Shown: positions 36,101 to 41,569 of the stretch, in pieces
Layout: every line of letters begins with the position of its first letter
Position numbering within the stretch: position 1 is the stretch's first letter
Source of the DNA: Lytechinus variegatus
Taxonomy: Eukaryota > Echinodermata > Echinoidea > Temnopleuroida > Toxopneustidae
NCBI RefSeq assembly: GCF_018143015.1
Contig: NC_054742.1
Location: forward strand, 58,156,853-58,220,852
Direction of reading: 5' to 3'
Length of the DNA stretch: 64,000 nt
Program-made: the position numbers and the translations under genes
The notes under the pieces: generated by a model
The model's input: only the letters and a program-made list of their open reading frames with translations
Database searches by the model: none
Told to the model about the DNA's origin: nothing

Positions 36101-36241
36101 CGTAGTCCACGTCGAAGGTACAGCAGGAGTCGAAGTCCTGTCAAGCGAAGATACAAGTCTCGTTCACGATCACGGTCCTTCGATGACCGGGTTTACGGAA
36201 GGCGTCGCAGGTCACGAAGTAGATCGTACAGTAGTCGCTAA
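2590..36241 (+). CDS. NKTR: SR-rich cyclophilin, NKTR/PPIG family (5' end missing)
   Basis: Eighteen coding exons join in one uninterrupted frame: 2590-2697, 7227-7271, 8953-9040, 11459-11488, 12051-12196, 12787-13003, 13704-13835, 14870-14945, 15823-15944, 16485-16508, 16899-17060, 27574-28107, 28700-28813, 28960-29088, 29906-31327, 34632-34766, 35272-35394 and 36049-36241 (TAA). All introns are GT-AG. About 1,265 residues are visible; roughly 45 N-terminal residues are off the left edge. Order: cyclophilin domain, Lys/acidic linker, NRFLMR motif, PPHW motif, first RS block, THWKPGQKP motif, long acidic/Pro-rich region, final RS tail. Known family members are nuclear peptidyl-prolyl isomerases associated with splicing speckles. 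The length and the KHDR and HLDGVHVVFG matches favour NKTR over PPIG (about 750 residues), but invertebrates may have one co-orthologue of both. Confidence 0.93.
3064..3219. repeat. Palindromic MITE, GGTCACATTTGCTC family
   Basis: Inverted ends TACCTGGGTCACATTTGC and GCAAATGTGACCGAGGTA enclose 156 bp. The inner arms contain GCGAGTCGAAAACAGCCG-like sequence. A better preserved relative lies at 43376-43536. I see no clear target duplication at this older copy. Confidence 0.7.
3295..3735. repeat. Foldback element, about 440 bp
   Basis: Left end GACACTGTTCTCA and right end TGAGAACTGTGTC are inverted (12/13). The arms also share AAACTAGTTTACTGGAA and its complement. Internal ORFs are short and not credible genes. 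The target duplication is not clear. Confidence 0.65.
4814..4941. repeat. Foldback repeat, GGGAGCATTTCA family
   Basis: Starts GGGGAGCATTTCACG and ends with the degenerate complement TGCTTCATGGAACCCTCCC. Related sequences lie near 9917-10063 and 16049-16172, all in cyclophilin introns. Confidence 0.55.
5069..5125. repeat. Short hairpin, 57 bp
   Basis: CCAGGGAATCGTTAACAATT is followed after a short A-rich loop by AATTGTTAACAATTTCCTGG, giving a stem of about 20 bp in the 2698-7226 intron. Confidence 0.5.
5986..7064. repeat. TIR-bounded element with internal ~175-bp tandem repeats
   Basis: The ends are GTCTCACCTGCA (5986) and TGCAGGTGAGAC (7064), a perfect 12-bp inverted pair. Between them, about six degenerate units repeat CATAACTT..AAGT.TAT.G, CATGAAACTTGGACATAA, ATCAAGTATCACTGAACAT and the block AGGTCAAAGGTCATTTAGGG. 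The left flank of the array is a GC-rich GGCGCCGC / GACGGCGACGGCGGCG segment. No transposase is present. Confidence 0.75.
7609..7783. repeat. TAGTCT...AGACTA MITE with 9-bp target duplication
   Basis: The 175-bp element begins TAGTCTACAAATGTAGAC and ends CTGCATAGCAGACTA. It is flanked on both sides by ATTTTGAAC (7600-7608 and 7784-7792). It closely matches 24685-24855. Confidence 0.85.
8225..8783. repeat. Foldback element with TAACCCTTTTGTG ends
   Basis: The left end TAACCCTTTTGTG pairs with the right end CACGAAAGGGTTA; about 560 bp. It occupies most of the intron before the exon at 8953 and has no coding potential. Confidence 0.65.
9041..11458. other. Intron with one old foldback; otherwise featureless
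   Basis: Apart from the degenerate foldback at about 9917-10063 (GGAGCATTTCA ... TGAAATGCTCCC), I see only AT-rich unique sequence. A pyrimidine-rich stretch (about 11080-11460) leads into the acceptor before 11459. Confidence 0.5.
12787..13003 (+). CDS. NKTR: Acidic-Ser then poly-Lys linker exon of NKTR-like gene
   Basis: The 217-bp exon directly follows the cyclophilin domain. It encodes a Ser/Asp/Glu-rich segment ([13 protein letters not shown]) and then a strongly basic Lys/Arg run. Such acidic-then-basic linkers are usual after the isomerase domain in NKTR and PPIG and probably give nuclear localisation and casein-kinase-type phosphorylation sites. Phase (2 bases in, 2 out) fits both neighbours. 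Confidence 0.9.
13704..13835 (+). CDS. NKTR: NRFLMR-motif exon of NKTR-like gene
   Basis: The exon encodes [15 protein letters not shown], then [15 protein letters not shown] and PEKEKE, ending GA|GTAAGT. The EIP...NRFLMR stretch is a short conserved signature downstream of the cyclophilin domain in NKTR/PPIG proteins. The last 57 bp of this exon and the 5' part of the following intron form the first unit of the tandem array 13779-14494, so the same exon end and donor recur six more times downstream. Confidence 0.9.
13779..14494 (+). repeat. Seven-unit ~102-bp tandem array of exon end plus 5' splice site
   Basis: Units start with CCCAGAGATTCC or a close variant at 13779, 13881, 13984, 14087, 14188, 14290 and 14393 (steps 101-103 bp). 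The first unit is the real exon end and donor of 13704-13835. Every unit keeps the CTCATG..GTATGCC core, the A-rich KEKE codons and GAGTAAGTCAA, or near it, so seven GTAAGT donors lie in a row. Reading past any donor meets TAA at once. Because 102 is 34 codons, the minus strand has long spurious open frames with 34-residue periodicity. Confidence 0.93.
14870..15944 (+). CDS. NKTR: GRG and PPHW motif exons of NKTR-like gene
   Basis: Exons 14870-14945 and 15823-15944 encode [15 protein letters not shown] and [15 protein letters not shown]. In NKTR and PPIG a GRG/RYR run followed by TPPHW..E is a conserved short motif between the isomerase domain and the RS region. The two exons join in phase 0. 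The intron contains a possible foldback at about 15603-15690 (GTTTCATAAA ... TTTATGAAAC). Confidence 0.88.
16485..16508 (+). CDS. NKTR: 24-nt microexon of NKTR-like gene
   Basis: The sequence between TTATTATCAAG and GTGAGT is 24 bp and adds the residues FEERIYNA. It enters after two bases of a codon and leaves after two, so skipping it also keeps the frame. The acceptor is modest. It could be a cassette exon or a false positive; the phase fit supports it. Confidence 0.6.
16725..16890. repeat. Degenerate (ATC)n microsatellite
   Basis: CATCAT and ATTATC triplets run almost up to the acceptor ACTTGCAG before the exon at 16899. Apparent His-rich and Asp/Asn-rich reading frames here come from the triplet repeat. 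Confidence 0.9.
16899..17060 (+). CDS. NKTR: Charged exon of NKTR-like gene
   Basis: The 162-bp exon encodes an Arg/Asp/Glu-rich segment ([19 protein letters not shown]) followed by [16 protein letters not shown] and a Lys-rich end ([10 protein letters not shown]). It ends AA|GTGAGT and continues in frame into 27574 across the 10.5-kb intron. Confidence 0.88.
17720..19060 (+). repeat. Degenerate ~90-bp tandem array
   Basis: The motif TTCAAAGGACGAGTAGATTC, then TTTCCATCATTTTTCTGTTC and a T-rich spacer with GTTACGTC recur about a dozen times (for example 17723, 18200, 18361, 18735, 18812, 18923, 18994). Copies vary strongly. A 178-bp foldback interrupts it at 17967-18144. Confidence 0.75.
17967..18144. 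repeat. MITE with CATAGGCGGCGGAAG ends
   Basis: CATAGGCGGCGGAAG and CTTCCGCCGCCTATG are perfect inverted ends. The flanks CTTCCCATCAT and CTTCTCATCAT may be the target duplication. It splits one unit of the surrounding tandem array. Confidence 0.75.
19061..20512. other. Pyrimidine-rich intron sequence, no gene seen
   Basis: From 19061 to 19320 the + strand is T/C-rich, producing long low-complexity open frames that I do not accept as genes. At about 19510-19700 a segment with TGTCCGTCTGTCCGTCC resembles a dispersed invertebrate repeat. The rest appears unique. Confidence 0.5.
20513..21028. repeat. Long palindromic MITE, AAACCCCTC ends, TA flanks
   Basis: TA|TAAACCCCTCAAAAAAGTT at the left and AACTTTTTTGAGGGGTTTA|TA at the right are inverted. 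Inner segments such as ATTATTCTTCTTTACAAT (left) and ATTGTAAAGAAGAATAAT (right) pair too, so most of its 516 bp is a foldback. The TA flanks suggest Tc1/mariner-type mobilisation. Confidence 0.8.
21160..21815. repeat. Inverted repeat with ~180-bp arms and hammerhead-like cores
   Basis: The left arm (about 21160-21345) and right arm (about 21640-21815) are inverted copies. Shared blocks include AAGACAAAAATAAAGAATAG, GAGGTG(T)CGCACCTC, GTTAGGATGTCAAGTATAAA and GAATGTACATGTAGTTACAC-type sequence. Each arm has CTGAGGA, a GAGGTG/CACCTC stem and GAAAC (GGAAC in the right arm), the layout of a hammerhead ribozyme core. Such motifs are known in Penelope-like element repeats and retrozymes. No reverse transcriptase is present. 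Confidence 0.7.
22083..22254. repeat. TAGTCTGC MITE with 9-bp target duplication
   Basis: A 172-bp element begins TAGTCTGCAGGGCAAACCC and ends GTGCCTGCAAACTA. It is flanked by CCCCTCACC on both sides (22074-22082 and 22255-22263). It is closely related to 38586-38757. Confidence 0.85.
22593..22919. repeat. Poly-G and poly-C runs
   Basis: A G run of more than 20 lies at about 22597-22618, and C runs lie at about 22789-22796 and 22902-22918. Length is likely unstable and hard to sequence. Confidence 0.85.
23641..24203. repeat. Uninterrupted copy of the CCATGGGGTTT / ACAAGTATTGG repeat
   Basis: The element runs between a G run and a C run. Near its ends are GTGGATACCATGCGCGACCA and its partner CGCGCATGGTATCCACTC. 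Inside, CCTAAACA(A/C)GTA motifs recur. A second copy at 47727-52403 is split by a large insertion, and this copy shows the unoccupied order. Confidence 0.8.
24685..24855. repeat. TAGTCT...AGACTA MITE with 9-bp target duplication
   Basis: A 171-bp element nearly identical to 7609-7783 in its first 100 bp. It is flanked by AGCAAGCAT at 24676-24684 and 24856-24864. Confidence 0.88.
24865..27573. other. Remainder of the 10.5-kb intron
   Basis: At 24865-25170 lies a repeat remnant with G and C runs and repeated TTTTTTGCT..GTAAATTTTTT units. From 25170 to 26330 I see no clear structure. At 26350-26460 ACCGCGGTAAT motifs form inverted pairs inside the right end of the 9.3-kb element. From 26542 to 27573 the sequence is AT-rich and unique. 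Confidence 0.45.
27574..28107 (+). CDS. NKTR: First RS-domain exon of NKTR-like gene
   Basis: The 534-bp exon encodes a Lys/His-rich start ([16 protein letters not shown]), an acidic patch ([13 protein letters not shown]) and then about 80 residues of Arg/Ser repeats ([12 protein letters not shown]). It ends [12 protein letters not shown] domains mediate contacts with SR proteins and are targets of SRPK and CLK kinases in known splicing factors. The other two frames of this exon are also open because of the repetitive AG(A/C/T) codons, but only this frame joins both neighbours. Confidence 0.93.
28700..29088 (+). CDS. NKTR: THWKPGQKP motif exons of NKTR-like gene
   Basis: Exons 28700-28813 and 28960-29088 encode [18 protein letters not shown] and then a basic, Pro-rich segment with [18 protein letters not shown]. 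The HWKPGQKP motif is characteristic of NKTR-type cyclophilins and is the best single sign that the RS region belongs to that family rather than to a general SR protein. Both exons begin one base and end two bases into a codon. Confidence 0.92.
29225..29660. repeat. Two adjacent copies of a TGGGTGTTTCATAAAGCT foldback
   Basis: Copy 1 (about 29225-29398) runs from TGGGTGTTTCCTAAAGCTG to GCTTTATGAAACACCCACC. Copy 2 (about 29467-29658) runs from TGGGTTTTTCATAAAGCTA to GCTTTATGAAACACCCACC. They share internal GTGATTCTTTCTTGTGCTAT and CATGTTCCAGT blocks. A third copy is at 34062-34243. Confidence 0.75.
29906..31327 (+). CDS. NKTR: Large exon: acidic/Ser/Pro-rich region and RS block of NKTR-like gene
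   Basis: A single 1,422-bp exon encodes about 474 residues. Order: basic Ser-rich start, poly-Ser/acidic tracts ([12 protein letters not shown]), a [14 protein letters not shown] segment, a helical stretch [19 protein letters not shown], a second poly-Ser/acidic tract, [16 protein letters not shown] repeats (PLTPP, PVTPP) and then Arg/Ser repeats to the donor. KWNPP and TWKSKK resemble the W-containing spacer motifs of vertebrate NKTR, which is inference from memory. The region is predicted to be mostly disordered. Confidence 0.93.
31930..32770. repeat. Foldback with periodic TTGGTCTA motif, split by a second foldback
   Basis: The left half has repeated CACTTGGTCTA / CACTTTGTCTA, and the right half has the complement TTAGACCAAA / TAGACAAAATGG. 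The middle (about 32044-32420) is a separate foldback with arms GATGACATCAC / GATGACCTCAC, CATGATGAAAAACC / TTTTTCATCATG and ATGACCTCATGAATACATA. Related TGGTCTA repeats lie at 41600-41940, 44530-44860 and 62290-62470. Confidence 0.7.
32771..34061. other. Intron sequence, nothing recognised
   Basis: AT-rich sequence without clear coding signal, repeat ends or RNA-gene motifs. Confidence 0.4.
34062..34243. repeat. Foldback, GGGTGTTTCATAAAGCTG family
   Basis: It begins GGGGTGTTTCATAAAGCTGT and ends ACAGCTGTATGAAACGCCCA. Inner arms contain GACTGGTGATCCTT and AAGGATCACCAGTCG. Confidence 0.8.
34632..36241 (+). CDS. NKTR: C-terminal RS tail exons and stop of NKTR-like gene
   Basis: Exons 34632-34766, 35272-35394 and 36049-36241 encode a nearly pure Arg/Ser tail with Tyr and aromatic spacers ([30 protein letters not shown]). 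The protein ends RSRSYSSR before TAA at 36239-36241. Each intron interrupts an Arg or Ser codon in the same phase, so any of these exons could be skipped without a frameshift. Vertebrate NKTR also ends in an RS-rich tail. Confidence 0.92.
35722..35882. repeat. Foldback MITE, CGGATAAAACGTCC family (degenerate)
   Basis: It runs from GGAGTGTTTCATCATCATTT to CTCATGAAATGCTCCCCT and contains GATTGACTGAGAGGCAC and GGATAAAACGTCC. Better copies lie at 39483-39642 and about 48179-48337. Confidence 0.7.
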
Positions 36242-38341
36242 TGGGTGATGGTTTGATTTTGGGTAATATGTATCTGTTTTTCTGACATAATAAGCGAGTA
36301 TGAAATAAATTTTTTCAACTTAAGAAAAAAAAACATTCGCTTTGTTTCCATTGTCAACAATCATTATTTCAGAAAGTGTATTAGACTGGTCTTTATTAAT
36401 GTTTTATGGTTTGATGTTTTAACTGATAGATGGAAGAATGGCAGTACTGGGAGATTTGGCTTTAAAATGGTGAATGTTAAACATGTACAATGTGAAGATT
36501 TGTTGTATTCTGTTATCTCTTGCCCTGTAAGAAACTTTGACTTGTTATTTTTACTATAAATTGAATCAAAAAGAATTTTTTTCTCATTATCCTTTCAGGA
36601 ATGGTCATTTGTGTAGAAGCTTTTTTAAAAGAATTTAGATAAACAATAGAGACAGAGATACCTTACAATAGAGACAGAGATACCTTTGTTATTTGATACA
36701 AGTGAAAATAAACACTTGTCATTTATAGACCTAATACCTAATTTTCTTTCATAGAGATATTCTAAAATAAAATTTCAGTGCTATTGAACATAAGTACTAT
36801 CACAAAGGATGTGATTTCAATTAAAGCAATGCAAAAAAAGATTTCCTTTAGAAGGAGAAAAACAAATGATTTACTCCAAGTGATGTTAGTGTAGTTGCTC
36901 AAAAGAGTGACAAAACACTCTTTCAAATTCAAGGTGATGTCTTTTGCCCCCACAGCAATTGATCCTGCCTCCAGTTGTAAGGAGATAATATAAGACTAGG
37001 GGCAAATCGCAAATTTCAAATGAGAATTTACAAGTGATAGATAAATATCTATTAAAAGCAAATCAATTTTTCCATCAATTTCAAATTTGCAATGAAATGC
37101 AACATCCCTTTAGTGTTGTGATATTGTTTTGGGTTAAGAATATCATGTTAATAGGGAGTAAACTTAAGCCAGTTATGGGACTAAAATCTAAAAAAAAAAT
37201 TTTTAACAGAGTCCAATGAAATGACCACCAAAGTGTTTGTATGTATAAATAGAAAATGCGTGCCAAATGAGTCTGGTAGGAAATGTGACAGTTGTAAAAG
37301 CATAGCATTCTTGCTACGTGCGAGGTCGTTTTGCCAAAGCAATGATCTTGCATATGCTCTGTGTTGGTGATCTTCTTCAGTGTCATCATTTTTCAGCTTA
37401 CACTTTATTTTAATACAGAATGTGTTTATAACATCTAGATATTCAGGGATATGGTGCCAATTGATTTTAACTTGATTTTAAGACTTTCCATTGGATTATT
37501 GTCACCGGAGCAAATGTTGTGGATTATCTATCGAGCCCCCCTCTTCAAAATTAAAAAGGAAGGAATGTAGGCTATCAATGAGGTTGTTTTCTTTCTTTGT
37601 CAACATCTGTGTAATGACAGGTGCAATTCTTGCAACGTTTAGGATTCATTGCTTAAATTTGTGTAGTTTTGTCAAGGATATCATAAAGAATGTGTAACAA
37701 GCTGTATATATTTTGAAGATGCCTTGATGATTATGTTACATTTGGGATTTTTTTGGCTTTGGTTGTAAATCTTTGAGCAGAAATGTAAATTCAATTTTAA
37801 CCAGCTATATAGTTTGTGTATCTTGAGTTCATGTACATGTATGTCTTACCTTGATGTTATTATTCCAGCGATTTGAAAAACGTTAATTTGAATAAAAGAT
37901 GCGGTGTATGATTAAGATAACGGTATGCATTCAGGGCATAAAATCCCAGTCAAAGTTCAATTTGCCAAATCAGAGCCCCATTGTTATACATTAAGTGATA
38001 GGTCGCGAGGCTTATTTTTATGGTTACTAGTTTTGTTAAAGAATGTGTGATCAATCTTTAAAATCAGTCCTATGAACAATCACTAAAGCTTTGTTGCGGG
38101 GCCCATTATGTTCTTAAGTCATTTGTTAGCTCTGTAATTGTGTATGTGACTCAATCTCAATGGAATTTATACAAATACCAGTATAGTTATAGTTTTTTAT
38201 TTGGTTGCACCGAAAACAGAGAAAAGCTCTGTGGGATTCTATGAGGAATACTGATGGATTATACCACAAACAACCAATATGTTTTATTGGCCCTTGTCTG
38301 ATATTTTATTGGACTCATAAAGCTCTCATTCAGTGAATAAA
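36242..38341 (+). other. 3' UTR / intergenic after NKTR-like gene with several AATAAA
   Basis: Candidate polyadenylation signals AATAAA follow the stop codon at 36304, 36707, 37891 and 38336. The first lies only 63 bp after the stop and is followed by an A-rich stretch; the later ones would give 3' UTRs of 0.5-2.1 kb. A 21-bp direct repeat beginning ACAATAGAGACAG occurs at about 36645-36685. No ORF is credible here. Confidence 0.4.
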
Positions 38342-38585
38342 AGTTCTTTCAACGTCATCATCTCTTTCATTATCTATTGTTTTTTTTGTAAAAGATAGTG
38401 AGTGTCATGCAGTAACTTAAGGCCGGTCTGAAGGAGGAGGAATGAGGGAGTGTTTTGTGGCACAAGAGTTAGACGGAAATAAATGATAGTGGTGGGGATG
38501 GTCGTGCATTGTACAAAAAGGTTGGGCTGGAAATTGCTATTGCCAGTCCAACTTTGGATGAATATTTTCTAATACTGTACTTCGG

Positions 38586-38757
38586 TAGTGCAAACCCTTC
38601 ACTCGAGTTAAGGTTCTGAATGTGCAGCCTACTTATGCCTTGTGTATTGAAGGTTCTCTCGCTCTGAATTGAAATGGCAAGTTTTGTATGTGCTAGTCTT
38701 TGCATGGAGACACACTTGTTGATCAAAGTTTCAATCAGGGTCTGTGCCTGCAGACTA
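38586..38757. repeat. TAGT...GCAGACTA MITE with near-perfect 9-bp target duplication
   Basis: This element resembles 22083-22254 along its length (GCAAACCCTTCACTCGA, CAGCCTACT, TATGTGCTAGTCTTTGC). The flanks GTACTTCGG and GTACTTTGG differ at one position. Confidence 0.82.
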
Positions 38758-38766
38758 GTACTTTGG

Positions 38767-41305
38767 CCCAGATTATAAATCTTTTATACCATTGTTTAAA
38801 TTTGAATGATAAATCTTGGTAATTAATACAAATTTTCCAAAATTATAAGATTGTAGCCCCAAAACACAGAGGAACCTGTCACATCCAACATGCCCCCATA
38901 TCCATCACAAGAAATCAAGAATCAAAATGCTTTTCTTCAAATACATATCAACACTTAACTAAAACTTTGTAACTCAAATAAACAAATCTATTGTGTTTCT
39001 GTAGGTTTAAGAATACTTTTAATAACATTCTCATAAAAAAAACTTACTTTACCTAGACGTTTTTATGCAAGATTTATGCTTACACGTCTTTTAACAATTG
39101 GCCTTGGTTTCCCTTTTCTTAAAGGGTATTCCTCTTTCCTTCACCTTCCCATTCATCACATCTAAGAACATCCATAATTGAAGGCTTCTTTGAAAGCTAA
39201 AGAAAGGAAAATTAAAAAACTGCATCTGACGTAATACTACTTTAATATACCCTTATTGATATTTGATCTACGATCATCGTAGGGTGTTTTCTAAGGCGAT
39301 CATATCCTGGGTGGCAAACAATGATTGTATAATTTTAGTTAGCGCTAGGATATACAATTTTATTTCAAATCTATGAATATGGTCCTTACACACGATACAG
39401 GCAGTGTACAATCAGCCCCAAGACACTGTGAGGGCACTATAAGACCATTGTATGATTTCCTCACGACCAACATATGACATCTGGGGAGCGTTTCATCAAT
39501 ATTTTCATCCAACAAGTTGTCAAATCTGACATCTTTCCATGATTTTGATTGGCTGAGAGGCACTGTTCCTATGGTAACTGTCGGATAAAATGGGACTTGT
39601 CGGATAAAACGTCCGACAAGTCCTCTCATGAAACGCCCCCCTGTACGATCACCGTTAGGCCTCTGTATGGCTTTGTCTTGAGGGCCCTTTACTAATCCCA
39701 ACACATAAATAATGCAACCATTCAAATTGAAGCACATGGCCACCTACAACGTCCTCTTAAATCCGTGGTACAACGATTGTAGCGAATGAAAGCTAGGAAT
39801 TAAGTAGTCTAGAGTAGACCCTCAGGATGAAAATTTTTCTGTCCCTTCTATATAAAATACCTGAAAACATCATCCTTGTAGCTTTTAGTTACAGAGGCAT
39901 GGCGAAATATGTTAAACAATTTGTAGCCATCTGCCCTGCTGCTAATAAAGACAGATATCATAAGCACATATAGCATCTTGGGAAACTAAAAACTCTGCAT
40001 CGGTAATCTCCCCAACACAGCAGATATCATACACCGAATGACCAACACATGTTTTGCTGTATAAGAAGACTGACATTATCATTTACTATGGTAAGGACCC
40101 CCATTTACCAATGAGCCATTTCACTATTCTTGGGCTACTCCCCGTCAAGATATGATACTCCTAACTTTATCCTTTTTTTTCATATAGAGGGTTCCTATGT
40201 GACCTCACAAGCAGCCATGCTGGAGGACATAACAATGGGAACCCAGTGCATAAGACCAGGGTCCGTTTTACAAAGAGTTGATCAGATCAACCACAACTAT
40301 GGGAGGCCAGCAACATCTAAAATGTATGTCTGTTGAAAATATTTTCTGTATATTCATACATCAACTGTTTTATAAAGAGATTAGTGTGCTTCCCCAGGTT
40401 TATAATGGACACTGTACAAATTTCCTTTGGAAAAAAATCGACATTGATGGATTTCCACAGAGTTAAGGTTGATCGGATTAATTGTAACCCTTTGTAAGAT
40501 GGGCCCTTGAAACAATAACTGATCACAGCTTAATGCACAGGTTTATATTGCTTGTCATCCAACATAGCAGCTTGTTGGAACCCTCTAAAGAATCCATCTA
40601 CCAATCAATATTTTGACACAATTCCATATTGGTCATTAGTACAGGCATAAAAAATGTCATAATTGGGGTCACACAAAAGTTTGGTCTGGAATGTCTTATT
40701 AAGGTATTAAAGTCTATGCCAAGTTTAACCGTGGCTTTTGGCGATAATCCTGCATAGCTTCTTGTCAGTTCTAATCCTCAAATTTTACAATAGACAAGAT
40801 GGGGGATCAGGGAAAGTCTCCATGAATTCTCGCATGCAGCAAAGCTGTGGACGTAAAGTTTGCTAATGTACCTAAATACAATATCAAAAAACAAAAGCTT
40901 ATCAACAAACACATTCAGCGGTTACTGTAGTCACCTAACAATGGAAAACGTAAACAATAACAGGCAAGAAGGATGAGGTTTGTTTACCCTCCACTCTCAA
41001 CTAAAACTTTTCTTCTCTAATGAAGTTCTTATCCGGCCCCTCCTTTCAAAAGCAATTATACTCTGGCAAAGTTAAAATCCATACGAAATTTCCCATTTCA
41101 AGGGGCCCATTGCAGAAATGATTGCAACTGAAGGAAACCCCCAAAATCGAATGCGCCTATGCCTTCAGCCAATGAAATGAGTGTATTCTGGATTTAAGAT
41201 TAATTTTCTGGGTTGCATTTAAATGGAACTCTCTCTGCAATGGGCTTATGGTCATGCATTGGTCCCTTCTCCCAACACTTCTTCCTCACGCAGCTCCATC
41301 AAAGT
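38767..41305. other. Intergenic between NKTR-like gene and TSN, includes one MITE
   Basis: At 39483-39642 lies a foldback of the CGGATAAAACGTCC family in reverse orientation to the 48179 copy. Elsewhere I see unique AT-rich sequence, short weak inverted repeats (40170-40510) and no coding signal. The 3' UTR of TSN (minus strand) must lie in the right part, but I cannot place its end; TTTATT near 39359 is one possible signal on the minus strand. Confidence 0.45.
39483..39642. repeat. Foldback MITE, CGGATAAAACGTCC family
   Basis: It runs from GGGGAGCGTTTCATCAATAT to CTCATGAAACGCCCCCC and includes GATTGGCTGAGAGGCACTG and two GTCGGATAAAA motifs. It is the reverse complement of the 48179 copy. 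Confidence 0.82.
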
Positions 41306-41569
41306 TCATTTCTCTTCTTGTGCTGGTGTCTCCTCCATGGACGGTTCCTTCACATCTTGAGCTGTGGGTCTCAGACCCCTGATGGAGATATCATACACCA
41401 CTTCCTCAATCTTCTTGATGTCGTACTTGAGTCCATCGAATCGCTTTCTAAGCGAGTCATTCTTCAAGTTCAGAAGCCTGAAACCAGAATTCAACTCTCC
41501 CATGAATGCCGCGATGCGAATGGGTCTGCTGTAGTCTCCCGCTGTGACACTGTTCACTGCCAGTCTGGA
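41306..41569 (-). CDS. TSN: TSN exon 6 (C-terminus and stop)
   Basis: The exon starts after TTCACAG with SRLAVNSVTAGDYS and ends with a 20-residue acidic tail rich in Glu and Pro before the stop. It carries the most conserved part of the protein, including LNLKNDSLRKRFDGLKYD. Confidence 0.95.
   Translation of the reverse strand, partial: SRLAVNSVTAGDYSRPIRIAAFMGELNSGFRLLNLKNDSLRKRFDGLKYDIKKIEEVVYDISIRGLRPTAQDVKEPSMEETPAQEEK

Noticed and set aside
39360..39743. 127-codon minus-strand frame containing a segment also found at 48169-48363 on +
   Set aside because: The shared peptide is simply the translated MITE of the CGGATAAAACGTCC family.
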